From Streptomyces uncialis (GTDB lineage: Bacteria; Actinomycetota; Actinomycetes; Streptomycetales; Streptomycetaceae): 64,000 nucleotides of DNA. A program made the position numbers and the translations under genes. Below are positions 42,549 through 51,135 of this stretch, piece after piece; within the stretch, counting starts at the first letter, position 1; each line of letters opens with the position of its first letter. The stretch is taken from assembly GCF_001905345.1 (NCBI RefSeq), contig NZ_LFBV01000005.1:1-64000 (forward strand). Direction: 5' to 3'. The notes under the pieces were generated by a model. It saw only the letters and a list, made by a program, of their open reading frames with translations. It was not told the origin of the DNA and did not search any database.

Positions 42549-43700
42549 TCATCGCTCCTGTGGCTCCCGCCGGGCTCGTGGCACGGTCGGGGTGATGTCC
42601 CTGGCCAGGGTGGTGAGCCAGGGGGGTGCGTACCGTTCCATGTGTCTCAGTGTCGTGCCCAGGCGGTGGCGGATGCGGGACGAGGACACATGGCCGAGCG
42701 GCAGGACCAGTTCCGTGAGGGCCGTCTCGGCCTCGTGCCAGGCCCCCAGGGCCACGAGCGCGGTCAGCTCGGCCACGGCGTGGCCGAGTTTGCGGCGGCC
42801 CTCCCCCGGCTCGACCAGAGTCGCGTGATGGAGTTCGGGGAGCGCGGCCCGGGTGGCGCCGAGCGACATCAGGATCTCGCCGTGGTGACGGGCCACCTCC
42901 CCCTCGTCGATCCACCACGTCCACGCGGGGTCCCTCTCGTGCACCGAGTCCTGCAATCCGCCGGTCGCCGTCTCGATGGCCGCCAGCGCGCGTGAACGGT
43001 CGCCCGCGTGCGCGAGTGCCGTCGCCCGGCGGATCTGGGCCATCAGAGCCACTCGGCGAGGCACCCGGGGGCGCGTGAGCAGCTCGTCGGAGATGCTGAG
43101 GGCCTCGGCGGTCCTGCCGGTGTGGAGGCTGTGCATCGCGACCAGGTCGAGCACGAACCACTGGAGCGGACCGTCACCGGCCAGCCGGGCGTACATATGC
43201 GCCTCCAGCAGTGCGTGCCGGGCCTCGTCCTGCCGGTCGGCGTCGAACAGGATCCAGCCCGCGACCTCCGCGAGTTCCGCGATCGCGGCCAGGTGCTGCC
43301 TGCTGCTCGTGTCGAGGGTGCGCTGTCCGCTCCGCCAGACCTGGACGGCCGCGGTGGCGACGTGATCGCCCCCGAAGCGGTTGTCGTGGTCCAGCAGATG
43401 CGCCACCGAGGCACGGGCGTGCTCCGTGATGTCCGCGCTGTCCTCAGCGGCGGGGCCCGGGGCCGAGCAGGGTTCGGTGAGGGTGTGCACCGAGACGTTC
43501 AACGCCTGGGCCACGAAGGGAAGCCACTCCCTCGGGGTCCGGCGCCCGTTCTCGTAGCGACTTACCTCTTGTCGTCCGATCGGATCACCTGCCACATCCG
43601 CCGCGATGCATATGCGCCGGGCGAGATGGGCCTGCGACCAATTCCGTTGTTCCCGGAGGCGTTTGATATTGGCGCCGACTACATTTCGCACAGCCTCCAT
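42549..43700 (-). CDS. XRE-family regulator with TPR-like C-terminal domain
   Basis: The 383-residue protein has an N-terminal HTH_3 domain (residues 9-70: NIKRLREQRNWSQAHLARRI, IGRQEVSRYENGRRTPREWL). A long helical repeat region follows, resembling the TPR-like sensor domain of Streptomyces XRE regulators (VWRSGQRTLDTSSRQHLAAI, MYARLAGDGPLQWFVLDLVA, TALAHAGDRSRALAAIE). It likely represses or activates the divergent gene through the 11-bp direct repeats between them. The ATG at 43700 lies right next to those repeats. Confidence 0.9.
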   Translation of the reverse strand: MEAVRNVVGANIKRLREQRNWSQAHLARRICIAADVAGDPIGRQEVSRYENGRRTPREWLPFVAQALNVSVHTLTEPCSAPGPAAEDSADITEHARASVAHLLDHDNRFGGDHVATAAVQVWRSGQRTLDTSSRQHLAAIAELAEVAGWILFDADRQDEARHALLEAHMYARLAGDGPLQWFVLDLVAMHSLHTGRTAEALSISDELLTRPRVPRRVALMAQIRRATALAHAGDRSRALAAIETATGGLQDSVHERDPAWTWWIDEGEVARHHGEILMSLGATRAALPELHHATLVEPGEGRRKLGHAVAELTALVALGAWHEAETALTELVLPLGHVSSSRIRHRLGTTLRHMERYAPPWLTTLARDITPTVPRARREPQER

Positions 43701-43701
43701 T

Positions 43702-43731
43702 GTGGCCTACACCTGGCCTACACGAGGCCAC
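43702..43731. promoter_or_regulatory. Operator-like direct/inverted repeats between the XRE regulator and its divergent gene
   Basis: GGCCTACAC occurs at 43704-43712 and 43715-43723, exactly 11 bp apart. A partial third unit (GGCCAC) is at 43726-43731, again 11 bp on. The ends GTGGCCT (43702-43708) and AGGCCAC (43725-43731) form an inverted repeat. One unit per helical turn suggests side-by-side binding of the XRE protein. Confidence 0.65.
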
Positions 43732-43792
43732 TGGCGGGGGATTCCGGCGGGCGGGAATCTGGGTGGACCAACCACCGACGGAGGTGCGCCAC

Positions 43793-44326
43793 ATGACACA
43801 ACACCTGACGGACGACAAGCCGGAGAAAGCCGCGCCCGCGAGCGCCGTGGCCGGCCCGGCCCGGGGGCGGACCGGGGAGGTCCGCTGGGCACGGCGGTTC
43901 CTCGTCAGTGACGAGGGGCCCGGGGTGCCCGAGGCGCCGGTGCTCCAGCTCGTGTGCGCGGCGTGCGGCGCGCGCTCCCCCGCCGCCGCCTGGGACCGTG
44001 TCGACGTGGTGGACGCGTGGGCCACCGCGCACGCCGACGTCAGCGCGGGGCACCTGCGTTACCGCGCGGAGACGGTCGGGTTCTGGCGCGTGGTCGGTGT
44101 GGACGGGGCCGAGGAGCCGCTCGCCCCGGCCGCCCCTCCCGGCCCGCTGGAGGGGCTGTGCGGGGCCGTCACAAGGCTGCCAGGCGACATGCTGGCGTCG
44201 TACCGTGAGGTCACCGGACGGGATCTGTCGGACCTCATGGTCCTGTGCGAGCGCGAGCCCGGCCACGACCCCGGCGACGGACACCGCGGGGCGGTCGTCG
44301 ACTCGGGCACGTACTGCTGGCGCTGA
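43793..44326 (+). CDS. Small cysteine-motif protein divergent from XRE regulator, unknown
   Basis: The 177-residue product has CAACGARSPAAAW (CxxC) and a following Trp/His pattern (DAWATAHADVSAGHLRYRAE, FWRVV) resembling a family of zinc-ribbon-like Streptomyces proteins often found beside XRE regulators; the family number is not certain to me. The C-terminal half (LCGAVTRLPGDMLASYREVT, LCEREPGHDPGD) is unfamiliar. The ATG at 43793 follows GGAGG. Divergent orientation and the shared repeats point to co-regulation with the XRE gene. Confidence 0.75.
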   Translation: MTQHLTDDKPEKAAPASAVAGPARGRTGEVRWARRFLVSDEGPGVPEAPVLQLVCAACGARSPAAAWDRVDVVDAWATAHADVSAGHLRYRAETVGFWRVVGVDGAEEPLAPAAPPGPLEGLCGAVTRLPGDMLASYREVTGRDLSDLMVLCEREPGHDPGDGHRGAVVDSGTYCWR

Positions 44327-44469
44327 GCCCAGGGGCACCGCCCGCGCGGGGAGGGCGCGTTGCGGGGCGGGGAAATCCGCTGGTGCCGGGTGATCGCGCC
44401 CTCGTAGACTCAGGGACGCGGGGGCGGCTCCGCGGCGTGCTTCCTTCTACTTCTCTGCAAAAGAACCGT

Positions 44470-44481
44470 AGTGCGCGCACT
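44470..44481. promoter_or_regulatory. 12-bp perfect palindrome upstream of the RING/TerD gene
   Basis: AGTGCGCGCACT lies 38 bp before the ATG at 44519, within the expected promoter or leader. It might be a regulator site; chance cannot be excluded in such GC-rich DNA. Confidence 0.4.
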
Positions 44482-44518
44482 CTCCGCCCCCGCTTCGTCA
44501 TATCCCGGGGGACCCACC

Positions 44519-47128
44519 ATGACCACGCTTTCCTTCGTCCTGCTCCGGCGTCTGCGCACCGTCCAGGTCGCCACCACGGGGTCCCGTCCCGGACGCCCGT
44601 CGGAGGACCTCCCGCTCGTCGCGCTGGAGGCGGAACTGCTGGAGCGGGGCCATGTGCTCACCGCTCCGCTGCGTGCCGCGCTCGCCGCGCTGGACCGCCG
44701 GGGACTGCGACGTCAGGGCATGGCGCTGCTGCGCGACCTCGACCGGCTGACCGGCGCCGACCGCACCCACACCCCGCTGTTCCGCGGCTTCCCGCACTCC
44801 GTGCCGAAGAACACCCACGAGCTGTACGTACGGCGGGTGTTCGCGCTGCTGCTCCAGACGCCCGAGCAGCCGTGCGTGCTGTGCGGGACCACCGGCGTCG
44901 TGCACCCGGTCGCGCCGTGCGCCCATCTGGTGTGCCGGTCCTGCTGGGACGGTGCCGACTACTCGGGCTGCCCGCTGTGCCACCGCCGGATCGACCCCGC
45001 CGACCCGTTCCTGCGCCCCACCGCGCCCACCACGCCCGCCGACGGCCCGCCGCCCGCGCCCGTGAAGGGCCCCCTCCAGCCGCTCGCCCTCGCCACGGAC
45101 CCCGCCGCCGACAGCGCGCGGGCCCTGGGACGGCTGCTGGGCCGCCGTACGCCGCTGTCGCCGGAGGACCGGGAGGATCTGGCCGTCCTGCTCGCCCACG
45201 CGCCCACCACGCCCGACTGGCTGCCCGAGGACATCCCCGTACGGGAGACCAAAGCCCTGGTGCTCGGCACCCTGCTGCGGGAGCCCGCGACCCGGGACGC
45301 GGTCCGGCCGCTGCTCGCCGCCCGGCTCACCACCGCGACCGATGTGCTGCGCCTGCTGCATGTGTGGTCCGGCGGCGGCGCCGACCTCGGTGAGGTCACC
45401 CCGCGCGTACGGCTGCGGACCCTGCCGCGTCCGCTGCGCCGCGAACTGCTGGCGGCCTTGGACGCGCTGCCCACGCGGGCGCTGGTCGAGGACATGTCCC
45501 GGCACCCGTCCGGCTGGAAGCGCGCGGCGGAACTGCTGCACCCCTACGAGCGCCACGAGCGCCACCCGAGGGCCGCGCTCGCGTGCGCGGTCCTGCGGGG
45601 CACGGAGCTGACGGACGACGCGCTGGGCGCCGCGCTGCGCCGTACCGCGTCCGAACACCCCGACGCCGTCCGTGTCGAGGGCACCCGGGTACGCGCCCGC
45701 ACCTGGGGCGCCCGGCTGGAGGACGCGCTCCGCGCGCGGGACACCCGCACCGCCGTCGGTCTGCTGGCACGCCGGCCCGGTGAACTCGTCCGCAGGCTCG
45801 ACCACCTCCTGCGGCTCACCTCCGACGACCCGAAGGCGGCGGACCGCGTCGCGGACGTACTGCGTGAGACGCTTCCGAAGGCCGGTACGGGGCCGCTGCT
45901 CAGCGCGTACGGACAGCTGCGGGCCCGTCATCTGCCCGCCGGGCGTCGGGTGTTCCTGCCCCGCGGCCGGGTCACCCGGTCGTACAGCACCGACGACACC
46001 AGGACGCCGCTGCCGGAAGCCGTCACCACGCGCGCGTGCGCGCTGCTGGAGACCGAACTGCTGCGACGGCTGTCCGCGGCGTCCCGGGTGGACCTCGCCG
46101 TCCTGGACACGGACCTCGCCGACCTCGCGGTGCCGAGCGCCGAGCGGGCGGCGGCCCGGTCGCTGATCCGGGTCCCGCGCGGGAGCACCCGACCGCTGCC
46201 CGACGGACAGATCGTGCGGCTCTTCCTGCACTGGACGCAGGACGGTCACAAGGCCGTCGACCTGGACCTCTCCGTGGCGTTCTACGACGCGCGCTGGGAG
46301 TACCTCGGGCTGTGCGACTACACCAGGCTGCGGTTCCGGGACGCGGCCACCCACTCCGGCGACCTGACCTCCGCGCCCCGGCCGAACGGCTCCTCCGAGT
46401 ACGTGGACCTCGACCCGGTGGCGCTCGGCGCGGCGGGCGTCCGCTACGCCGTGCCGGTCGTGTTCGCCTACGACAACACACCCTTCGACGAGCTCGCGGA
46501 CGCCTTCGCCGGGTTCATGGCCCTGCCGCGCGTGGGACGCGACGCCCGCTTCGACCCGCGCGCGGTGCGCCAGCGCTTCGACCTGGCCGGCAGCTCACGC
46601 ATCCTGCTGCCGATGCTGGTGGACCTGGAACGGCGGACGTGCCTGTGGACGGACGTCCATCTCCCGGCGTCCGAGGGCTATCACAGCGTGGAGCGCCACC
46701 GGTGGGACCTGGGCCGGATCGGACGGGATCTGACGGAGTCCTTCGGCCGGGGCCGCACCACCCTGTGGGACCTCGCCGTGTGGCACGCCGCCGCCCGCGC
46801 GGAGCAGGTCGCCGTCATCCACCGCGACCCGCGCCCCGAGGGGACGGACGAACTGTGGCACTACCGGCGTCAGGCCGGGGAGACGGTCACCGCCTTCGCC
46901 GCCCGGATCCGCGACGTGGGCACCCCGCAGCGACGGCTCCCGAGCAAGGATGTCGACAAGCTCGCCGCGGCCCACGCGCGGGGCAAGCGGGTCCTGTGCG
47001 CGCTGGTGCGCGGCGACCTCGCGCCCGACGACGTGACCGGGGAGGTGTACCGGCTGCTCCCGGGCCCGGTCGACGGCTGCGGGCTGGAGCAGCTCGCGGC
47101 CCAGGACCTGGTGGCGGCGCTGCGCTGA
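44519..47128 (+). CDS. RING-finger protein with TerD-like domain (MXAN_6230/SCO0854-type)
   Basis: The 869-residue protein has a helical N terminus, then a classical RING finger at about residues 119-156: C-x2-C-x11-C-x-H-x2-C-x2-C-x8-C-x2-C (PCVLCG, PCAHLVCRSC, GCPLCHRR). A long helical middle (200-550) follows. Residues about 560-670 resemble TerD: VDLDLSVAFYDARWEYLGL, THSGDLTSAPRPNGSSEYVD, FAYDNTPFDELADAFAGFM. The layout fits the family I recall as MXAN_6230/SCO0854. It may link protein tagging or binding to a tellurite-type stress module. The ATG at 44519 follows GGGGGA. Confidence 0.85.
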   Translation: MTTLSFVLLRRLRTVQVATTGSRPGRPSEDLPLVALEAELLERGHVLTAPLRAALAALDRRGLRRQGMALLRDLDRLTGADRTHTPLFRGFPHSVPKNTHELYVRRVFALLLQTPEQPCVLCGTTGVVHPVAPCAHLVCRSCWDGADYSGCPLCHRRIDPADPFLRPTAPTTPADGPPPAPVKGPLQPLALATDPAADSARALGRLLGRRTPLSPEDREDLAVLLAHAPTTPDWLPEDIPVRETKALVLGTLLREPATRDAVRPLLAARLTTATDVLRLLHVWSGGGADLGEVTPRVRLRTLPRPLRRELLAALDALPTRALVEDMSRHPSGWKRAAELLHPYERHERHPRAALACAVLRGTELTDDALGAALRRTASEHPDAVRVEGTRVRARTWGARLEDALRARDTRTAVGLLARRPGELVRRLDHLLRLTSDDPKAADRVADVLRETLPKAGTGPLLSAYGQLRARHLPAGRRVFLPRGRVTRSYSTDDTRTPLPEAVTTRACALLETELLRRLSAASRVDLAVLDTDLADLAVPSAERAAARSLIRVPRGSTRPLPDGQIVRLFLHWTQDGHKAVDLDLSVAFYDARWEYLGLCDYTRLRFRDAATHSGDLTSAPRPNGSSEYVDLDPVALGAAGVRYAVPVVFAYDNTPFDELADAFAGFMALPRVGRDARFDPRAVRQRFDLAGSSRILLPMLVDLERRTCLWTDVHLPASEGYHSVERHRWDLGRIGRDLTESFGRGRTTLWDLAVWHAAARAEQVAVIHRDPRPEGTDELWHYRRQAGETVTAFAARIRDVGTPQRRLPSKDVDKLAAAHARGKRVLCALVRGDLAPDDVTGEVYRLLPGPVDGCGLEQLAAQDLVAALR

Positions 47129-47135
47129 CCAGCCG

Positions 47136-47167
47136 TACGGGGGCACCCGCGCGCGGGTGCCCCCGTA
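47136..47167 (+). terminator. Palindromic terminator after the RING/TerD gene
   Basis: A 32-nt perfect palindrome (47136-47151 with 47152-47167) begins eight bases after the stop. Confidence 0.82.
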
Positions 47168-47315
47168 GACCCGCCGACGCGCCACGGACTCCGACCGGGC
47201 CAAGTGGACACATGTCCTGCGGAGTTGTGCGCCCCCCGCGCGCGAGGGGCGTTTCCCGCCCGAACACGGGTGGTGGCGGACAGAGTGTCAGTCCCGGGAC
47301 GTATCCTCGTTGACC

Positions 47316-48365
47316 ATGCTCGACGACCGAACGACCGCAGCGCACCCGCCCGAGTGGCCGACCGCGTATCCCGAGGGGTACGCGGTCGTCGACGTCGAGA
47401 CGACGGGCCTCGCCCGCGACGACCGGATCGTGTCCGCCGCCGTGTACCGCCTCGACGCGCGCGGTGACGTCGAGGACCACTGGTACACCACCGTGAACCC
47501 CCAGCGGGACCCGGGCCCGGTGTGGATCCACGGGCTGACGAGCGCCGCGCTCGCCGGGGCGCCCCTGTTCACCGACATCGCCGAGGAGTTCGCCTCCCGC
47601 CTCGACGGCCGGGTCCTCGTCGCGCACAACGCCGTCTTCGACTGGTCGATGATCGCCCGCGAGTACGCCCGCGCCGGGCGCACCGCCCCGGTGCGCCGGC
47701 GGCTGTGCACCATCGCGCTCTCCAAGGAGCTCGGTCTGCCGCTGCCCAACCACAAGCTGGCGTCGCTGGCCGCGCACTTCGGGGTCGTCCAGCAGCGCGC
47801 GCACCACGCGCTGGACGACGCGCGGGTGCTCGCCGAGGCGTTCCGCCCGAGTCTGCGCGCCGCCGCCCGCGACGGGTTGCGGCTGCCGCTGCTGGAGTGC
47901 CGTCCGCTCACCGAGTGGTCGGACAGCCCGGCGACGCCCGTGATCGGCCGCCAGGCGTCGTACGGCGGCGGTTCGCCGGGGGCGCGCGCCGGGGGCTCCT
48001 CGTACGGCGCGGGCAGCTGGCGGCCCTCGCGCAAGCGCCCGGCGTGCCCGTATCCGAACCCGGGGCGGTACGTCCCGGGCGAGCCACTCCGGCAGGGCAT
48101 GCGGGTGGCGTTCTCGGGGGACACCTCCGTCGACCGGGAGCTGCTGGAGGACCGGGCCGTCGAGGCGGGGCTGCACATCGCGACGAGCCTGTCCCGGCTG
48201 ACGAGCCTGCTGGTGACCAACGACCCCGGGTCGGGCACCTCCAAGACGGCGAAGGCCGCGCAGTTCGGCACCCCCGTGATCGACGAGGCCGCCTTCGGCC
48301 AGCTCCTCCTCGACGTGGCACCGGCCGCGCCGAAGCCCGGCACTCCCCCGTCCCAGGGCGGGTGA
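47316..48365 (+). CDS. DEDDh 3'-5' exonuclease with C-terminal BRCT domain
   Basis: The 349-residue protein has a DnaQ-type exonuclease domain (DVETTGLARDDRIVSAAVYR, HNAVFDWSMIARE, AHHALDDARVLAEAF). A Gly/Ser-rich linker (~220-250) is followed by a BRCT domain (RVAFSGDTSVDRELLEDRAV, LVTNDPGSGTSKTAKAAQFG, PVIDEAAF). This exonuclease-BRCT architecture is common in actinobacteria and likely acts in repair or proofreading. The ATG at 47316 is close behind a TATCCT (47302-47307), so the message may be leaderless; a TTG two codons earlier is also possible. Confidence 0.92.
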   Translation: MLDDRTTAAHPPEWPTAYPEGYAVVDVETTGLARDDRIVSAAVYRLDARGDVEDHWYTTVNPQRDPGPVWIHGLTSAALAGAPLFTDIAEEFASRLDGRVLVAHNAVFDWSMIAREYARAGRTAPVRRRLCTIALSKELGLPLPNHKLASLAAHFGVVQQRAHHALDDARVLAEAFRPSLRAAARDGLRLPLLECRPLTEWSDSPATPVIGRQASYGGGSPGARAGGSSYGAGSWRPSRKRPACPYPNPGRYVPGEPLRQGMRVAFSGDTSVDRELLEDRAVEAGLHIATSLSRLTSLLVTNDPGSGTSKTAKAAQFGTPVIDEAAFGQLLLDVAPAAPKPGTPPSQGG

Positions 48366-48436
48366 CGCCTCCCACCGGCCGGCGGGGGCGGGACGGTGAC
48401 CGGGCCCGCTCGGGGCCCCCTGGCGACGATCGCCCC

Positions 48437-49258
48437 ATGGCCGAGTTGTACGGTCGTGGGGTGTACCGCTTCCTGTTGTCCCGGCAGTGGGTGATCCTCA
48501 CCCTCCTCGCCCTCGTCCTCATCCCCGTGATGATCGAGCTGGGCTTCTGGCAGTTCCACCGGCACGAGAGCCGGGTCGCGCGCAACGAACGGATCGCGAC
48601 GTCGATCGAGGCGGCGCCCGTTCCGGCCGAGGAGCTGACCTCCCCGGGGCACAAGGTGTCCGAGCGGGAGCGCTACCGCCAGGTGACGGCGACCGGCCGG
48701 TACGACACGGAGCACGAGGTCGTCGTACGCCGCCGGACCAACGCCGACGACCGGGTCGGGGTGCATGTGGTCACCCCGCTGGTCCTCGACAGCGGCAAGG
48801 TGCTGCTGGTCAACCGGGGCTGGATCGAGGCGAACGGGCCGCAGAACAAGGTCCCGCCGATCCCCGCGCCCCCGCGCGGCGAGGTGAACGTCACGGGGCG
48901 GCTGATGCCCGACGAGACCACCTCGACCAGCGGCATCAAGGACCTCAAGGGCCTCCCCGACGGCATGGTCATGCTGATCGGCAGCGCGCAGATGGCCACG
49001 ACCCTCGGTGATCCGGTGCTCGGCGGCTTCGTCCAGCTGGCCTCGCCCGCCCCCGCGAACGGGACCCCGGAGCTGCTGCCCGCCCCCGACTCCAGCGGGA
49101 TCGGCGCGCATATGGCGTACGCCGTCCAGTGGTGGCTGTTCACCGCGGCCGTGCCCGTGGGCTGGGTGATCCTGGTGCGCCGGGAACTGCGGGACCAGGC
49201 GGCGGCCAAGGCGGCGGCCACCTCGTCCGCGGACGCCCCCGCCACCGTCCCGGTCTGA
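48437..49258 (+). CDS. SURF1 family cytochrome oxidase biogenesis protein
   Basis: The 273-residue membrane protein has N- and C-terminal helices (FLLSRQWVILTLLALVLIPV; WWLFTAAVPVGWVILVRREL) flanking the SURF1 domain: LGFWQFHRHESRVARNERI, TGRYDTEHEVVVRRRTN, VLLVNRGWIEANG, YAVQWWLF. SURF1 assists heme a insertion into aa3-type oxidase. The start is uncertain: ATG 48437 or a GTG at 48461 (VYRFLLSRQ), neither with a strong binding site. Confidence 0.9.
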   Translation: MAELYGRGVYRFLLSRQWVILTLLALVLIPVMIELGFWQFHRHESRVARNERIATSIEAAPVPAEELTSPGHKVSERERYRQVTATGRYDTEHEVVVRRRTNADDRVGVHVVTPLVLDSGKVLLVNRGWIEANGPQNKVPPIPAPPRGEVNVTGRLMPDETTSTSGIKDLKGLPDGMVMLIGSAQMATTLGDPVLGGFVQLASPAPANGTPELLPAPDSSGIGAHMAYAVQWWLFTAAVPVGWVILVRRELRDQAAAKAAATSSADAPATVPV

Positions 49259-49325
49259 CCCGTCCCGTCCTCACACCCCGGCTCCCGTACTGACTCCCGG
49301 CCGGTTCCCGGGGCAGGATAGGGCC

Positions 49326-50078
49326 ATGGATCTTGGACTGAAGGACCGTGTGTACGTCGTCACCGGGGCGACCCGGGGGCTCGGCAACGCGAGCGCCCGT
49401 GAGCTGATCGCCGACGGGGCCAAGGTGATCGTCACCGGGCGCGACGAGCGGGGTGCCGCGGAGGCCGCGTCGGCCCTCGGGCCGGGGGCCGTCGGGCTCG
49501 CGGCGGACAACGCCGACCCGGATGCCCCGGAGCGGCTGATCGGGGCCGCGCGCGAGCGGTTCGGCCGCTTCGACGGCATCCTCATCAGCGTCGGCGGGCC
49601 CGCGCCCGGCCATCTCGACGACAACACGGACGAGCAGTGGCGCACGGCGTTCGAGTCGGTCTTCCTCGGCGCGGTGCGGTTCGCGCGGGCCGCCGCGCGG
49701 GAACTCGAGGGCGGGGTCATCGGGTTCGTCCTGTCGGCGTCCGTGCACGAGCCGATCCCCGGACTCACCATCTCCAACGGGCTGCGGCCCGGGCTCGCGG
49801 GCTTCGCGAAGTCGCTGGCGGACGAGGTGGGTCCGCGGGGCGTCCGGGTGGTGGGGCTGCTGCCGTCGCGGATCGACACGGACCGGGTGCGGGAGCTGGA
49901 CGCGTTGTCCGCGGACCCGGGGGCCACCCGGCTGGGGTTCGAGTCGCAGATCCCGCTGCGGCGGTACGGGACGCCCGAGGAGTTCGGGCGGGTGGCCGCG
50001 TTCCTGCTGTCGCCCGCGGCGTCCTACCTCACCGGGGTGATGGTCCCGGTGGACGGCGGCGCCCGCAAGGGCTTCTGA
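49326..50078 (+). CDS. Atypical SDR lacking the canonical Tyr-x3-Lys
   Basis: The 250-residue protein has the nucleotide motif VVTGATRGLGNASARELIAD, ISVGGPAPGHLDDNTDEQW and a C-terminal YLTGVMVPVDGGARKGF, so the fold is SDR. At the active site the usual Ser is present (LSASVHEP), but the Tyr-x3-Lys is replaced by ISNGLRPGLAGFAKSLA. I recall related SDRs with this Asn/Arg version. Catalysis may differ or be lost. The ATG at 49326 follows GGCAGGATAGGG. It is convergent with the Asp23/AmaP operon across repeat island 3. Confidence 0.9.
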   Translation: MDLGLKDRVYVVTGATRGLGNASARELIADGAKVIVTGRDERGAAEAASALGPGAVGLAADNADPDAPERLIGAARERFGRFDGILISVGGPAPGHLDDNTDEQWRTAFESVFLGAVRFARAAARELEGGVIGFVLSASVHEPIPGLTISNGLRPGLAGFAKSLADEVGPRGVRVVGLLPSRIDTDRVRELDALSADPGATRLGFESQIPLRRYGTPEEFGRVAAFLLSPAASYLTGVMVPVDGGARKGF

Positions 50079-50099
50079 CCAGCCCGGGGTGCAGGGGGC

Positions 50100-51135
50100 G
50101 CGGGTCGCCTTCGCTCGCGCTTCCGAGGTCCGTCCGGCTGGACGTACTTGTTCCCGTGCGGGCCGTTCGTGGGTGCGCAGTTCCCCCGCGCCCCTGGGTT
50201 CCCTGTGCTGGGCGTACTTGTTTCCTGTGCCGTCGTTCGTCGTTTTTGCGCAGTTCCCCGCGCCCCTGGATGCTGCCCCCTTGCGGTCGCTCTTCGGATG
50301 CGGGGCCGCCCTCGTCTTCGCGCAGTTCCCCGCGCCCCTTGGGTCAGCCCCGGTAGGCGCACCCCGTTCGTGCGGGTCGTTCGTGGATGCGCAGTTCCTC
50401 GCGCCCCTGGGGTTCCCCACCTGGACGTACCCGTTCCCGTGCGGGTCGAACGGGGGTGCGCAGTTCCCCGCGCCCCTGGGTGGTGCCCCCTCGCGGTCGC
50501 TCTTCGAGTGCGTCGCCGCCCTCGTCTTCGCGCAGTTCCCCGCGCCCCTTGGGTCAGCCCCGGTAGGCGCACCCCGTTCGTGCGGGTCGTTCGTGGATGC
50601 GCAGTTCCCCGCGCCCCTGGGGTTCCCCACCTGGACGTACCCGTTCCCGTGCGGGTCGAACGGGGGTGCGCAGTTCCCCGCGCCCCTGGATGCTGCCCCC
50701 TTACGGTCGCTCTTCGAGTGCGGGGCCGCCCTCGTCTTTTGCGCAGTTCCCCGCGCCCCTTTGGGGGCGCCCTCGCTGTTGTCCGTCGTCTGCGGAAGCA
50801 CCCTCCTCGCGGACCCGCGCTGCTGCGGGAGGGGGTGGGCGGGAATCTCTGCCCGCAGACTCCGATGCTCTTCAGTCGGGTCACGGAACGACTTACCGAG
50901 CGTGTCGGATCGAGGACGGAGAATCCCGACCGGCACCGACCCTAAGAACCGACCGGGTGCGCCCCAAAGGGGCGCGGGGAACTGCGCGAAGACGAGAACC
51001 GGCCCGCACCCGAAGAACGACGAACAGGGGCAGCATCCAGGGGCGCGGGGAACTGCGCGAAAACGACGAGCGACGGCACAGGAACGAAGTGCGTCCAGCC
51101 GGACAGACCTGGGAAGCGCAAGCGAAGGCGACCCG
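50100..51135. repeat. Repeat island 3: eleven copies of GCGCAGTTCCCCGCGCCCCT in an imperfect palindrome
   Basis: Plus copies start at 50175 (one extra C), 50248, 50320, 50389 (one change), 50458, 50530, 50599, 50668 and 50741. Minus copies are at 50968-50987 and 51039-51058. Plus spacing is 69-73 bp. The left end (50101-50155, CGGGTCGCCTTCGCTCGCGC and onwards) and right end (to 51135) are inverted copies. An imperfect G/C hairpin (around 50790-50840) marks the flip. No ORF here has coding character: all frames give repeat artefacts. Confidence 0.93.
50248..50760 (+). repeat. 210-bp higher-order tandem repeat (about 2.4 units) within island 3
   Basis: Blocks starting at 50271, 50481 and 50691 match with an exact 210-bp period, and each holds three of the ~70-bp core units. 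Identity between the first two blocks is high, which points to recent duplication or concerted evolution. Confidence 0.88.

Noticed and set aside
42549..44326. Toxin-antitoxin module formed by the XRE gene and its divergent partner
   Set aside because: The regulator is a large TPR-type protein and the partner shows no toxin fold; divergent rather than operonic order argues against a classical module.
50175..51058. CRISPR array (20-bp repeats with ~50-bp spacers)
   Set aside because: The spacers are themselves repeated with a 210-bp period, the repeats occur on both strands and in other islands, and no cas genes are present.
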